Shown one piece after another: positions 48,030 to 56,776 of a stretch of 64,000 bases of DNA. Source of the stretch: Nostoc sp. NMS8. GTDB lineage: Bacteria > Cyanobacteriota > Cyanobacteriia > Cyanobacteriales > Nostocaceae. Position 1 is the first letter of the stretch. Each line of letters begins with the position of its first letter. The DNA lies in NCBI RefSeq assembly GCF_017115045.1, contig NZ_JABXKK010000035.1, positions 1 through 64,000 of the forward strand. The letters run 5' to 3'. A program made the translations under genes and the position numbers. The notes beneath the pieces were generated by a model. That model was given only the letters and a program-made list of their open reading frames with translations. It searched no databases and had not been told where the DNA came from.

Positions 48030-48224
48030 GATCGCGCGATCTGGTGTATAAAGGCGGATTGTCTCAAACGAGCATTTCGTAGGTTTGTGAAGCGAAATAC
48101 TGAACTCCAGCAACGCATTGAAGACACTCTTCAACAAATGGAAGCAGATGTATTTGCCCCAGCCTTAAGCGAATGGAATGAGACTGTTGCTCAATTCACG
48201 GTGGGTTTGACTCCTCACCCCTAA
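48030..48224 (+). pseudogene. Remnant of a RelE/ParE-type toxin
   Basis: A short frame reads K-R-A-F-R-R-F-V-K-R-N-T-E-L-Q-Q-R-I-E-D-T-L-Q-Q-M, then D-V-F-A-P-A-L. This matches the N-terminal two helices of RelE/YoeB-like mRNA interferases. The family normally continues with a beta sheet (x-H-K-L-x-G..W-S..Y-R-I); here it ends after a few unrelated residues. No antitoxin gene is adjacent. A GTG at 48087 could start a 45-residue fragment. It is most likely a decayed toxin gene. Confidence 0.45.
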
Positions 48225-48239
48225 AACATTGGTTTGGCG

Positions 48240-48470
48240 TTGCTTTCCCGCCCTGAAATAAATTTCGGGCTAATAGCTCAAGTCCGTTTCAACGGACTGA
48301 AATCAGAGTAATCAGGAATGATGGGTTAGACCTCCTATTAATTCGCCAACAGTCTCATAGAATTCGCAGCTACATTGGCATTCTCCGCCTCCGCGGACTA
48401 GGAAAAAATTAAGGGTTTGAAACCCACGGAGGTGGGTTTTGTTTGTGTAGACGCGGTTTGTAACCGCCCT
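48240..48470. repeat. Cluster of small palindromic repeats
   Basis: Several hairpins follow one another: AGTCCGTT/AACGGACT (48281-48298), AAACCCAC/GTGGGTTT (48420-48439) and GCGGTT/AACCGC (48453-48467), plus an imperfect GCCC..GGGC stem near 48249-48270. These resemble dispersed intergenic repeats of cyanobacterial genomes. The last ones lie just after the HtrA-like gene's stop and could end its transcript. Confidence 0.6.
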
Positions 48471-48475
48471 TTTAA

Positions 48476-49690
48476 CTAAGAAGCATTTTGCAACTCAGCT
48501 GTGCGGACTGAAAGCTGCTGTGTCTGATTACCTCGTTGCAGTTTCACCTGTAATATTTGACCAAGGCGACTGTCTTCCACAAGATTCTGCAATTGTTCAG
48601 CACTGGTAATTGCTTTACCATCAACTTGCAGAATGACATCCCCGCGCCGGATACCCGCAGATGCCGCTGGAGAATTGGGGACAACTCGCATGACAAAAAC
48701 ACCATTAATTTCTGGTATCTGAATCGGAGAGTTGGGATCGATGTTATTTTGCTTGGCGAGATCGGGTGTTAAAGTTAGCATTTGCACACCTAGATAAGGG
48801 TGAGCAACTTTGCCATCACGTTGCAGTTGGGCAGCGATCGCTTTAGCTTTATCAATAGGAATGGCAAACCCAATACCCATTGCGTCAGGGCGAATGGCTG
48901 TGTTAATGCCAATCACTTCACCTAGACCATTTAATAATGGCCCGCCAGAGTTACCAGGGTTAATAGCGGCGTCTGTCTGAATGAAGTCTAAGCGTTTGTC
49001 ACTAATGCCGACTTGGGCGCTAGAACGTTTCAGGGTACTGACAATTCCCAAAGTAACGGTATTATCAAATCCTAAAGGATTACCAACTGCGATCGCCCAG
49101 TCTCCTACTTGTACATTACTAGAAGAACCTAAGGGCGCCACTGGTAAATCGTTACCAGCGTTAATCTTGACTACTGCCAAATCTGTGACTTCATCAATAC
49201 CTTGAACTTTCCCTTCAAAGGTGCGGCCATCTTTGAGTCGGACTGTTACTTTATCAGCTTTATCAACCACATGAGCATTAGTCAGAACTAACCCGCTTTT
49301 GTCGATAATGAAACCTGAGCCTAAACCGCGTAACTGCTCAGAAGGAACCTGTTGAGAAAAACCTTCACCAAAAAACCGACGGAAAAAGGGATCTTCTGAA
49401 AATGGATCGACGCGGCGAGTAATTGTTCGCTCAGTATCAATACGGACAACTGCTGAACCAACACGGTTTACTGCTGCGGTCACAAAGCTAGTGCTACCGA
49501 TGGCAGCACTAGCTGGTGATTGCCGTTGAGCAATGAGGTTTGAAGTATCTCCACTAGTTCCTGTGGGTGCTGGCTCGGCTTGGGAGGGTAATACCTGCAA
49601 TGTGCTAACGGTTAGCAGAACTCCTAGCGCGATCGCTAAAACATGAGTACTGAGTTTACGTAAAGACCGAGATAATTTGGGAAATCGCAT
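48476..49690 (-). CDS. HtrA/Deg-family serine protease
   Basis: A 404-residue Deg/HtrA protease. It has an N-terminal signal or anchor (about 14-35), then a trypsin-like domain with the catalytic triad His140 (T-N-A-H-V-V), Asp170 (T-D-L-A-V-V) and Ser248 (G-N-S-G-G-P-L). One PDZ domain follows at about 300-395 ([13 protein letters not shown]). This matches cyanobacterial HhoA/HhoB/HtrA, which degrade or refold damaged periplasmic and lumenal proteins; the exact paralog is not assigned. Downstream of the dacB-like gene in the same direction, 271 bases away. Confidence 0.94.
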   Translation of the reverse strand: MRFPKLSRSLRKLSTHVLAIALGVLLTVSTLQVLPSQAEPAPTGTSGDTSNLIAQRQSPASAAIGSTSFVTAAVNRVGSAVVRIDTERTITRRVDPFSEDPFFRRFFGEGFSQQVPSEQLRGLGSGFIIDKSGLVLTNAHVVDKADKVTVRLKDGRTFEGKVQGIDEVTDLAVVKINAGNDLPVAPLGSSSNVQVGDWAIAVGNPLGFDNTVTLGIVSTLKRSSAQVGISDKRLDFIQTDAAINPGNSGGPLLNGLGEVIGINTAIRPDAMGIGFAIPIDKAKAIAAQLQRDGKVAHPYLGVQMLTLTPDLAKQNNIDPNSPIQIPEINGVFVMRVVPNSPAASAGIRRGDVILQVDGKAITSAEQLQNLVEDSRLGQILQVKLQRGNQTQQLSVRTAELQNAS

Positions 49691-49961
49691 AATCAGAACC
49701 TAATTTATAAGCCTAATTGTTGCTTAGTTGTGACAAATCTATTTACAGTTATTTTTACTTCAGGCCTCGCTTGCTCTTTCCAAGACTGGGGTTAGGTTAG
49801 GGCATTTTGCGAGTTACCTGTAATCAACTTAATAGAAAATTTCACCCAAAAGCTATTATGGACATTTCCCCTTTACAAGTTCGGTTTTTACCCATCAATA
49901 AAACTTTTGGATTGCTACAAGACGGACTCACTGTCTATCCTAACTGTGGACTATGAATGAA

Positions 49962-51284
49962 CTAACTTTTGTATAAGATTTCATTCCGATTAGCTGCACC
50001 TAGCTGGGGTAAAGTATTGATGACTGAGTGGGGAGTCAGGGCAATAGGAACGGTGGGAGGTTGTTGTAATTGTTTGACAACACTTTGCAGTAGTTGGTCT
50101 TGTCCAGTACGGAAACCCCAAACATTTGTCCCACGGTTGATAATCGCAAACCAAACCAAACCGCGATCGCGTGTAGGCATCACTCCTGCTAAGGCGCTTA
50201 CATCCCGGAGAGTACCAGTTTTGATCACAGTCGCCAGGGGAATATGTCTAGTGTGTAATGTCCCTCGGTGATCGAATCCAGACATGGGGAACAAATCAGC
50301 TAGATTCAATTGATGGGCAGATGCCTCAGCTTGAATAGCCATAAACATGGCACAAACAGCCCTGGGAGAAATGCGATTTTCGGGGCCCAGTCCAGAACCA
50401 TTGATTAACTGAATTTCCACCTGTGGCACTCTAGCCAGGTTAGCAGCAGTTGATTGCACTACAGCTGCTCCTCCTACTGAGTCGGCCAGCATCTCTGCCA
50501 TATCGTTATTACTGTAAACATTCATTTCCTTAAGCAGTTGCTTTAAGGGCAATGAGCGATGACGCAGTAACAAAGTTTGTTGAGGGTTTGGTTGTGCCTC
50601 AACTTTCACGCCGCCGGAAATCACAACTTGAGGCTTGGGCGTTCCCTTGGGCATGATTGAGTATGTATAAAGAGCGGGACGACCCCAAGTCGCGCGATTT
50701 AGGGTTTGCTTGAGCATTAAACCCGCCAGCATCGGCTGACGTTGGAAATTCATGGCAAAATTGCCACTAATGATCAAATTCCCCTTTACCTGCTTAATGC
50801 CCATTTTATTGAGAGTATTACCAAGAGCGATCGCTTCTTCCCAAACAAACAAAGGATCGCCACGGCCAGCAACGACCAAATCGCCCTGCACAACTCCATT
50901 TACCACAGGCCCAGTTACGCTTACCAAAGTATCAAATTGGTAATCTGGCCCCCAAGTTTTCAAAGCAACTAGTGAAGTGGCAATTTTGGTTAAAGAAGCA
51001 GCCGGTAGAGGAGTCGTACCTTGGTGATTCGCCATCAGCATCGGCCCCGACTGCATCCAAATGCCCTGACTCTCAGCCAGATTTTGCGCCACCACCTTTG
51101 AGGTTATGAGCTTTTTCAGATATTCCTGCACCGTAGTCGCACCAGCTGGATTTGGATCGGGGGCAAGAACCAAGCCAGGGCTACTTTGCCAAGTTAGTGC
51201 ATCTAAGGCATCTAGAGGCTTGATTTGTACCCCAGCCATTTCCAGCCAAAGCGACACCAAACCTGAACCCAATAATTCCAGCAT
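49962..51284 (-). CDS. D-alanyl-D-alanine carboxypeptidase (PBP4/DacB-type)
   Basis: A 440-residue S13 penicillin-binding protein. The SxxK motif is S97-L-T-K100, followed by the long inserted domain of this class. The S-x-N motif occurs in Y-S-N-N-D-M-A-E-M (about 262), and K-T-G in V-I-K-T-G-T-L-R-D (about 370). The N-terminus (LLGSGLVSLWLEMAGV) is weakly hydrophobic and may act as a signal. It trims or cuts peptidoglycan cross-links in the periplasm. Confidence 0.9.
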   Translation of the reverse strand: MLELLGSGLVSLWLEMAGVQIKPLDALDALTWQSSPGLVLAPDPNPAGATTVQEYLKKLITSKVVAQNLAESQGIWMQSGPMLMANHQGTTPLPAASLTKIATSLVALKTWGPDYQFDTLVSVTGPVVNGVVQGDLVVAGRGDPLFVWEEAIALGNTLNKMGIKQVKGNLIISGNFAMNFQRQPMLAGLMLKQTLNRATWGRPALYTYSIMPKGTPKPQVVISGGVKVEAQPNPQQTLLLRHRSLPLKQLLKEMNVYSNNDMAEMLADSVGGAAVVQSTAANLARVPQVEIQLINGSGLGPENRISPRAVCAMFMAIQAEASAHQLNLADLFPMSGFDHRGTLHTRHIPLATVIKTGTLRDVSALAGVMPTRDRGLVWFAIINRGTNVWGFRTGQDQLLQSVVKQLQQPPTVPIALTPHSVINTLPQLGAANRNEILYKS

Positions 51285-51397
51285 CTTTTATTCCTCTGTC
51301 AGGATTTGAAACGTTGTTTACTGTGCTAATATACAAGTTTTTTTAAGACAATCAGTATTGAGTCATAATAACTGGTGTTTTTCCCATCTGTAAGTAG

Positions 51398-51489
51398 TGG
51401 TCTGTCAAATTCATTTTGACGGTTAGAGAGACGCGATTTATCGCCGTCTCTACAGGTAATTTATCCGTAAATTAGTTCTTGACAGACCA
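51398..51489. mobile_element. 92-bp MITE-like element
   Basis: The ends are TGGTCTGTCAA (51398-51408) and its exact complement TTGACAGACCA (51479-51489). Inside lies a hairpin around GAGACGCGA / TCGCCGTCTC. No coding capacity. It is probably a non-autonomous transposable element or dispersed palindromic repeat. Confidence 0.65.
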
Positions 51490-51597
51490 GTAAGGTGAAT
51501 AATATTGTTTTTGTGGCTCTTTGGAAAATGCCAAAGTGTCCATTGCTCATGAACCTATCCGCATGAGATTTTTCAAAAAAATACTTAGAGGATGTTT

Positions 51598-51750
51598 GAA
51601 AAGTCCTTTTGTCGGTAACAAAACATTCTAGATCCCCCTAAATCCCCCTTTTTAAGGGGGACTTTGATTCCGGTTCCCCCCTTTTTAAGGGGGGTTAGGG
51701 GGGATCTAAACGTGCCTAAAATCACAGTGAAAAACTTTTAAAACATCCTC
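51598..51750. mobile_element. 153-bp MITE-like element
   Basis: The terminal inverted repeats GAGGATGTTTGAAAAGT and (reverse) GAGGATGTTTTAAAAGT differ by one base. TTA flanks both ends directly (51595-51597 and 51751-51753), as a target-site duplication would. The interior holds GATCCCCCTAAATCCCCC and its complement, with CCCTTTTTAAGGG-type sub-palindromes. No gene inside. Confidence 0.75.
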
Positions 51751-51776
51751 TTAAGATTAATTTTTCGGGGCTGCTA

Positions 51777-51807
51777 GATCCCCGACTTCTTCAAGAAGTC
51801 GGGGATC
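51777..51807. repeat. 31-base palindrome, copy 1
   Basis: GATCCCCGACTTCTT, a single C, then the exact complement. The same palindrome, with G in the middle, occurs at 62764-62794. Here it lies just beyond the stop of the LOG-family gene (minus strand) and may end its transcript. Confidence 0.8.
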
Positions 51808-51846
51808 TGAACACCACTAACCTCTCAAAACTTTTGGGACAGACTA

Positions 51847-52917
51847 CTACTTTCTTTCTGGATGCGCTGCATCCTCTGATGAAGGAGTACCCATCTGGTT
51901 AATTATGGCAATCATTTGATACAAGCGCCCTAAGTCGCGTTGATTGAAGTGCAAAATCAGGCGGGGTAGTCCAACAGTTTCATCTTGGGCTTCTTGAGGT
52001 AATGCCTGACTTTTTTCAATTCGTCCTTGAACAATAATGTCGCTAAAATCAGCATTGAGTCGCTCTACAAGTGCGTCTGATATATCTGTCTTCAAGCGGA
52101 TGACTAACTTATTGCCGACATATCTAGAGGAGTGATAAACCTGGTAAAAACGGGTGATAGCGTCGCAAGCCACATCCAGTTTGTCTGTCACCGTGTAAAG
52201 GCTGGGATCTTCAGGACTGACAAGGCGGTTTTTTACTAGTTGCTTATCGATATATTCGCTCCAAGAGCGCCAGTAATCACCACCAGGGCGATCGATTAAA
52301 ACTAGAGGTACTGGGCCAAATTTACCATTCTGGGTCAATGTCATACATTCAAAAGCTTCATCTTGAGTGCCAAAGCCTCCTGGAAACAAGGCGACAGCAT
52401 CACTTTCTTTGAGGAGAAACAGCTTGCGGGTAAAGAAATATTTGAAGTTAATTAGCTTGGGATCACCTTCTATAAAAGGGTTTGCTTCCTGTTCAAAGGG
52501 TAGTTGAATGTTTAATCCAAAGGAATTTTCTCGCCCAGCCCCTTCATGACCCGCCTGCATGATTCCAGCACCGCCGCCAGTCATCACCATAAATCCTAAT
52601 TGCGAAATAGCACGAGCAAACTCAAGGGCCATTTGGTACTCTGGTGTATCTGGCGCTAGACGAGCAGAGCCGAAAATGGTGACTTTGCGAACGTGTCGGT
52701 AATCGTAAAAAAGCTGGAAACCGCGCTCCATATCTGCTAATGCAGCCGACAAGATTTTCCAATCGAGACGCTCAATTTCGGTATCAGCAAGACGAATAAT
52801 AGTAGCAAGTGCTTGCTGAATAAATTGCCGATTTTTTAATGTCGGTAAACGAGCGATTAATTCAGCGATATCCGCCTGTAAAGACTCTAATGTGTCAAAC
52901 GACGCAGATGAGGTCAT
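51847..52917 (-). CDS. LOG-family protein (Rossmann fold)
   Basis: A 356-residue TIGR00730/LOG-family protein. The core shows F-G-S-A-R near residue 80, M-T-G-G-G-A-G-I-M near 113 and the signature P-G-G-F-G-T-Q-D-E near 177. LOG proteins release free-base cytokinin from cytokinin nucleotides or act as nucleotide 5'-monophosphate phosphoribohydrolases. About 75 N-terminal residues and 100 C-terminal residues are extra compared with the minimal family, as in other cyanobacterial forms. The true substrate is not known. Confidence 0.85.
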   Translation of the reverse strand: MTSSASFDTLESLQADIAELIARLPTLKNRQFIQQALATIIRLADTEIERLDWKILSAALADMERGFQLFYDYRHVRKVTIFGSARLAPDTPEYQMALEFARAISQLGFMVMTGGGAGIMQAGHEGAGRENSFGLNIQLPFEQEANPFIEGDPKLINFKYFFTRKLFLLKESDAVALFPGGFGTQDEAFECMTLTQNGKFGPVPLVLIDRPGGDYWRSWSEYIDKQLVKNRLVSPEDPSLYTVTDKLDVACDAITRFYQVYHSSRYVGNKLVIRLKTDISDALVERLNADFSDIIVQGRIEKSQALPQEAQDETVGLPRLILHFNQRDLGRLYQMIAIINQMGTPSSEDAAHPERK

Positions 52918-53065
52918 GAGAACTGCTACAACAATGGCACTATATTCTACGTGAACTACTCACACTCTAGCAAGCGCGATATAACCCTCTGATGTAGAGT
53001 TAGCAAGCTCAGAACTGGCTTTGAGGTAGTATTGCTCATTAATCAAGCTGAGATGCCCATCTTTT

Positions 53066-53230
53066 GAGATTGGAACTTGGCAGTTGGTGTTCGGAACTCG
53101 GCAGTTGGTGTTCAGAACTCGGAAAGTCGTGTTCGGAACTCGGCAGTTGGTGTTCAGAACTCGGAAGTTGGTGTTCGGAACTCGGAAGTTGGTGTTCGGA
53201 ACTCGGAAAGTCGTGTTCGGAACTCGGAAG
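53066..53230. repeat. 21-bp minisatellite array A
   Basis: Seven full 21-base units (53084-53230) plus a diverged 18-base unit at the left. Units share the core GTGTTCGGAACTCGG and differ at a few positions. The unit length is a multiple of three, so frames stay open on both strands, giving repetitive pseudo-proteins that are not called. The array lies on the 3' side of the adjacent pentapeptide gene. Its left flank resembles the left flank of array B. Confidence 0.9.
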
Positions 53231-53255
53231 ATGATATTCACCGTGAGTTTGACGA

Positions 53256-53342
53256 ACCTCTCCCTGTCTTGAACTTTAGTTCAAGTCTGTCCCTCTCCGA
53301 GTCGGAGAGGGACGGTTTTGCGTAGTAAAACCAGGGAGAGGT
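53256..53342. repeat. Cloverleaf-folding repeat element
   Basis: The outer stem ACCTCTCCCT (53256-53265) pairs with AGGGAGAGGT (53333-53342). Inside are three hairpins in a row: CTTGAAC/GTTCAAG (53268-53285), GTCCCTCTCCGA/TCGGAGAGGGAC (53289-53313) and GGTTTT/AAAACC (53314-53332). The whole forms a four-way junction. It is not a tRNA. Probably a MITE-like or palindromic dispersed element. Confidence 0.75.
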
Positions 53343-53447
53343 CTTTTCTTTCATTGAGCTAATTAGGCGGACACTATATGAGCCGTCGAATCACGTTCAA
53401 TACAGTTATATAACGATTCTCTCCTGCTCCTTTGCTCCCACCTGTTC

Positions 53448-54458
53448 TTAACTCAACCCCAACTGTTGCTTTAAGGCTTTTGGCACATTCTTTGCTGTAT
53501 CCAGCCCTTTCACATTTTCCCAATTTGTATTTTCATCCCAGCGGATATTTCCAAAAAATTCATCGCTGAGGTTTGCGTGGCTGAGGTTTGCGTGGCTGAG
53601 GTTTGCGTGGCTGAGGTTTGCGTGGCTGAGGTCTGCGCCGCTGAGGTTTGCGTGGCTGAGGTTTGCGTGGCTGAGGTCTGCGCCGCTGAGGTCTGTGCCG
53701 CTGAGGTCTGTACCCCTGAGGTTTGCGTGGCTGAGGTTTGCGTGGCTGAGGTTTGCGTGGCTGAGGTTTGCGCCCCTGAGGTCTGTGCCGCTGAGGTATG
53801 CGCGGCTGAGGTCTGTGCCCCTGAGGTCTGCGCCGTCGAGGTCTGTGCCCCTAAGATCTGCGCCACTGAGGTCTGTGCCCCTGAGGTTTGCGCTCCTGAG
53901 GTCTGTGTCACTGAGGTTTGCGCCCCTGAGGTCTGTGCCCCTGAGGTCTGTACCCTTGAAGTCTGTGCCCCTGAAGTCTGTGCCCCTGAGGTCTGCGCGG
54001 CTGAGGTTTACGCCCCTGAGGTATGCGTCTCTGAGGTATGCGCCGCCGAGGTTTGCGCGGCTGAGGTTTGCGCGGCTGAGGTTTGCGCGGCTGAGGTCTG
54101 CGCGGTTGAGGTCTGCGCCGCTGAGGTTTGCGCTGCTGAGGAATTGTCCAACTACACTATTAAAAGTTCCAAACTGAACGCAATCACTGTAGTTAATGAT
54201 GCGAAGCAGTTGGACTGTCCAAGAATTTCTTTCTGGTTGACCAGATGGATAGAAAATAATTTGTTGTTTAAGATCATCTCGCCCTTTAGCAAAGCGGTGC
54301 AACTCCAAAAGCAAAATCATCACATTCAACCCAGCATAAATATCCACCTGACGCTGACCTAGCCCTTGAATTCCATAGTTTTGCAACTGTCGCAGCTTTT
54401 TCTGGGGCAAAGTCTCTTCAGCAGAGTCAATAAATTTTCCCTTTACACCAGTTACCAT
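53448..54458 (-). CDS. Pentapeptide-repeat protein, split from NACHT gene
   Basis: A 336-residue frame. Residues 1-115 form a linker (Q-V-D-I-Y-A-G-L-N-V-M-I-L-L-L-E-L-H-R, then L-L-R-I-I-N-Y-S-D-C). Residues 115-285 are about 34 A-[DN]-L-x-x pentapeptides forming a right-handed beta helix. A C-terminal cap follows (W-E-N-V-K-G-L-D-T-A-K-N-V-P-K-A-L). The linker and cap match the neighbouring 590-residue protein closely. The frame overlaps the end of the NACHT gene by 32 bases. In the neighbour the equivalent sequence is continuous, so this is probably the C-terminal part of a NACHT-pentapeptide protein separated by a +1 frame change. Independent translation from 54458 is also possible. Confidence 0.85.
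   Translation of the reverse strand: MVTGVKGKFIDSAEETLPQKKLRQLQNYGIQGLGQRQVDIYAGLNVMILLLELHRFAKGRDDLKQQIIFYPSGQPERNSWTVQLLRIINYSDCVQFGTFNSVVGQFLSSANLSGADLNRADLSRANLSRANLSRANLGGAYLRDAYLRGVNLSRADLRGTDFRGTDFKGTDLRGTDLRGANLSDTDLRSANLRGTDLSGADLRGTDLDGADLRGTDLSRAYLSGTDLRGANLSHANLSHANLSHANLRGTDLSGTDLSGADLSHANLSHANLSGADLSHANLSHANLSHANLSHANLSDEFFGNIRWDENTNWENVKGLDTAKNVPKALKQQLGLS
54427..54458 (-). other. Frameshift junction between NACHT and pentapeptide parts
   Basis: On the minus strand the NACHT frame reads W-C-K-G-K-I-Y-stop (AAA GGG AAA ATT TAT TGA). Removing one A from the AAAA at 54435-54438 gives W-C-K-G-K-F-I-D-S-A, which runs into the pentapeptide frame and matches W-C-Q-G-E-F-I-D-G-T of the neighbouring homolog. 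This fits a one-base insertion; programmed +1 frameshifting or a sequencing error are alternatives. Confidence 0.8.
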
Positions 54459-56589
54459 AAAACTTTTCTAAGCGCTTAAATAACTGCTCCCAAGGAAAAT
54501 CTTGACTTTCAGTCAACAACCCCATCAAATATTCCACAATTTCTGATGTGAGTCTGCCAAAACCTAGCAAATCATAAATTTGCCAATTCATTTGAGCTTC
54601 AGGAATAATTAGTTGTTTTCCGTCTTCTGCTTCGTAGTATTGTGTCCAAGCTTTCAGACGGGTTTTCAGGCGTTCAGCAAAGAGAAATTCGCCAAAACTC
54701 TTATGAAAAAACTCAACCCCACCCTCCTGTTTATCAGCAGGACGAATGTAAAAAGCAGCTAAAGCTGTCTTGAGCGCTTCGTTACCCAGTTTTTCTTTAG
54801 CTTTTTCAATTAAGGCTTTTGCTGTTTCGTCGTCTTGCAAACGTGCTTCTAACATTGACATGGAAGCAAATTCACCTCCCGACTGCACAACACAAACAGC
54901 CGCTTCTGTGAGAATACGTTTTAAATCTTCGGGTTTTTGTTGGGTTAATTCAATATTTAAATTAGTCCCATCCGCTTCCGATCGCTGTTTTGTCAGTACC
55001 CAGTTTAAAGCCTCCTGGTAAATCACAATTTTGGCTGTGCTATGGCTGGCTTGCTCTAATTTATCAATTGCCAATTTACCATCTCGATACATTGCCGCTA
55101 ACAAATAAAGCAAGAGCGGCTCTTGGGCTAATTTTGTCACCTCAGATGGACATTTATCACTTTGTAAAAACTGCCAAAATGCCGCGGTTTTGCCTTTATT
55201 AGCTGGTAATTCTTCCCACTTATCCAACCATTTTTGTTGGAGTTGTCCATCCATTTCGACAATTTCCACTCGCTCTAAATTGCGAGGCAAGTGAGGGATA
55301 CCTTGTAAAGACATCGACCTACCAGTGATGATCACCCGATGTCCCATTTCGCGGTAACTTTTACATTCCTGTTGAAATCCAGAGACTTGTTTGATAAATG
55401 CTTCCAGGTTGAGGTTAGTTCTAGCCTCAATATGCAGTTCATCAAATCCATCAAGGATAAACAAGAAACGGGTGTTTTTATTTGTCAACCAGTTTTTATC
55501 GCTTTGAATAAAACTAATTTTTAGTTCTGCTTCTAAAGTGTTTTCTAAACGCGATTCAAAGGAGTCTAAATCCCTTAAACGAATTAAAATCGGTGTCCAG
55601 ATGGGATGCAAATGCTGCCGCACCCAATCAGAAAACATCCGACAGAAGACACTTTTGCCTCTTCCTGGGCCTCCTTGAACAAATATCACTTGTTCTAGAT
55701 TATTTGGATTTAGTAGATTTTCCTTAGCCCATGTTTCTAAATCTAAGGAGTCTGATTTTTGATCTATCTCACCATTTTTATCTACAGGTTTGGCTTTTAA
55801 AGGTACGTAAATATCTTGAAATGAGAAACTTTCGTCAAAAACTAAGTCTAAAGGCTTGCTAGAAATATGAGTTTTTAGATATTCATCAATGCTGGAGAAT
55901 TTTTGCTGTTCTTTCTGCCAGTCTCCAAAGGAAGGTTGAATTATATTTTTGATAGCATCGCCTGATTCTATCCAGGCTTTAATTATGTAGCGGTGAGTAT
56001 TCCAAGCTACTCGTTGCGTCAAAATATTAGCATTAGCCTTAGGGATGTTTGCTGCTGCTAACTGCGCTAATAAAACTTGATTAAATACTTTCGCTAATTC
56101 TGAATCGTGGAAACAGGCTATAACATTGCTGGCACTTTCATAATCTAATTCAAGATCATTGAGCTTTTGTAGTTGTTTGGTTAGTGTTTTCTTAATATTG
56201 GGATCAGCATCCCAGTTAATAGATGGATATAAGGATAAAATTTCTTTGATACTTTCTAAATAAGCAGCTTGACTAACTATAAATACACAGTCTTCTAGAG
56301 AAGGATCTTGTTTAGTTATGTCGCGGGAATACTTCAGCAAGGCTATTCCAAGCGGCACGAATGGCAAACCCGCACCCACTACCTGCGCTAAGGGCGAACA
56401 CAACACATCTAGCAGTGAAGATGAGTTTTGTAACAGAGGTTTCAATAGTTCTAGGCTGGCACCTTGTTCTTTAAAGGTGTTTGCAGCTTCTAAAACTGCT
56501 TTGCCAGTCTCAACTGTGGTGGTTAAAGTCTCTCCGACTGAGAAGGATTGCCGAAATTTCTGCCAGGTTTGCGATAAACGCTTGTTCAT
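54427..56589 (-). CDS. NACHT-type STAND NTPase
   Basis: A 720-residue signal-transduction NTPase. The N-terminal region (1-240) is helical, starting MNKRLSQTWQKFRQSF, with no recognised effector. The NACHT module follows: Walker A G-G-P-G-R-G-K-S at 306-313, Walker B L-F-I-L-D-G-F-D-E-L at 376-385, I-I-T-G-R-S near 420, and the P-L-L-L-Y-L-L-A helix near 491. A helical C-terminal region ends L-F-K-R-L-E-K-F-Y-G-N-W-C. Bacterial NACHT proteins sense phage and trigger defence; here the sensor would be the pentapeptide part read in the next frame. The pair is part of a duplicated module. Confidence 0.9.
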   Translation of the reverse strand: MNKRLSQTWQKFRQSFSVGETLTTTVETGKAVLEAANTFKEQGASLELLKPLLQNSSSLLDVLCSPLAQVVGAGLPFVPLGIALLKYSRDITKQDPSLEDCVFIVSQAAYLESIKEILSLYPSINWDADPNIKKTLTKQLQKLNDLELDYESASNVIACFHDSELAKVFNQVLLAQLAAANIPKANANILTQRVAWNTHRYIIKAWIESGDAIKNIIQPSFGDWQKEQQKFSSIDEYLKTHISSKPLDLVFDESFSFQDIYVPLKAKPVDKNGEIDQKSDSLDLETWAKENLLNPNNLEQVIFVQGGPGRGKSVFCRMFSDWVRQHLHPIWTPILIRLRDLDSFESRLENTLEAELKISFIQSDKNWLTNKNTRFLFILDGFDELHIEARTNLNLEAFIKQVSGFQQECKSYREMGHRVIITGRSMSLQGIPHLPRNLERVEIVEMDGQLQQKWLDKWEELPANKGKTAAFWQFLQSDKCPSEVTKLAQEPLLLYLLAAMYRDGKLAIDKLEQASHSTAKIVIYQEALNWVLTKQRSEADGTNLNIELTQQKPEDLKRILTEAAVCVVQSGGEFASMSMLEARLQDDETAKALIEKAKEKLGNEALKTALAAFYIRPADKQEGGVEFFHKSFGEFLFAERLKTRLKAWTQYYEAEDGKQLIIPEAQMNWQIYDLLGFGRLTSEIVEYLMGLLTESQDFPWEQLFKRLEKFYGNWCKGKIY

Positions 56590-56776
56590 TCGCTGGGACT
56601 CTTGTAATTACTGATTATTTAGAGTCTAGTGTAAAATTTGGGGTTGATGGGTGTAGAAAGAATGACGAACCGCAAAGGCGCAGAGGACACGGAGGAAGAG
56701 AAAAGGCGATCGCATCGTGCTAATAATTAGGCATTAGCTATTTCTGAGTTCATCATTCAAGCTAAGATATCCATAG
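56590..56776. other. Spacer upstream of the NACHT gene
   Basis: This spacer holds an AACCGCAAAGGCGCAGAGGA-type dispersed repeat (about 56668-56700) and a HIP1-like octamer. Array B begins at its right edge. The NACHT promoter should lie here (minus strand) but no clear elements were seen. Confidence 0.4.

Noticed and set aside
49858..49956. 32-codon frame between the HtrA-like and DacB-like genes
   Set aside because: Too short, with no clear ribosome binding site or similarity.
52960..53325. Proteins with F-R-V-P-N-T-N type heptapeptides on either strand
   Set aside because: They are translations of the 21-base minisatellite, open in several frames at once, with no start signals or conserved domain.
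53256..53342. tRNA gene in the cloverleaf element
   Set aside because: It lacks the tRNA arm lengths, the T-loop GTTC motif in place, and an acceptor end; all arms are near-perfect palindromes.
53577..54362. Plus-strand Ala-Glu-Val-Cys repeat protein opposite the pentapeptide gene
   Set aside because: It is the antisense reading of the pentapeptide repeats, whose 15-base period keeps other frames open. Similar antisense frames at 57265-58087 are rejected for the same reason.
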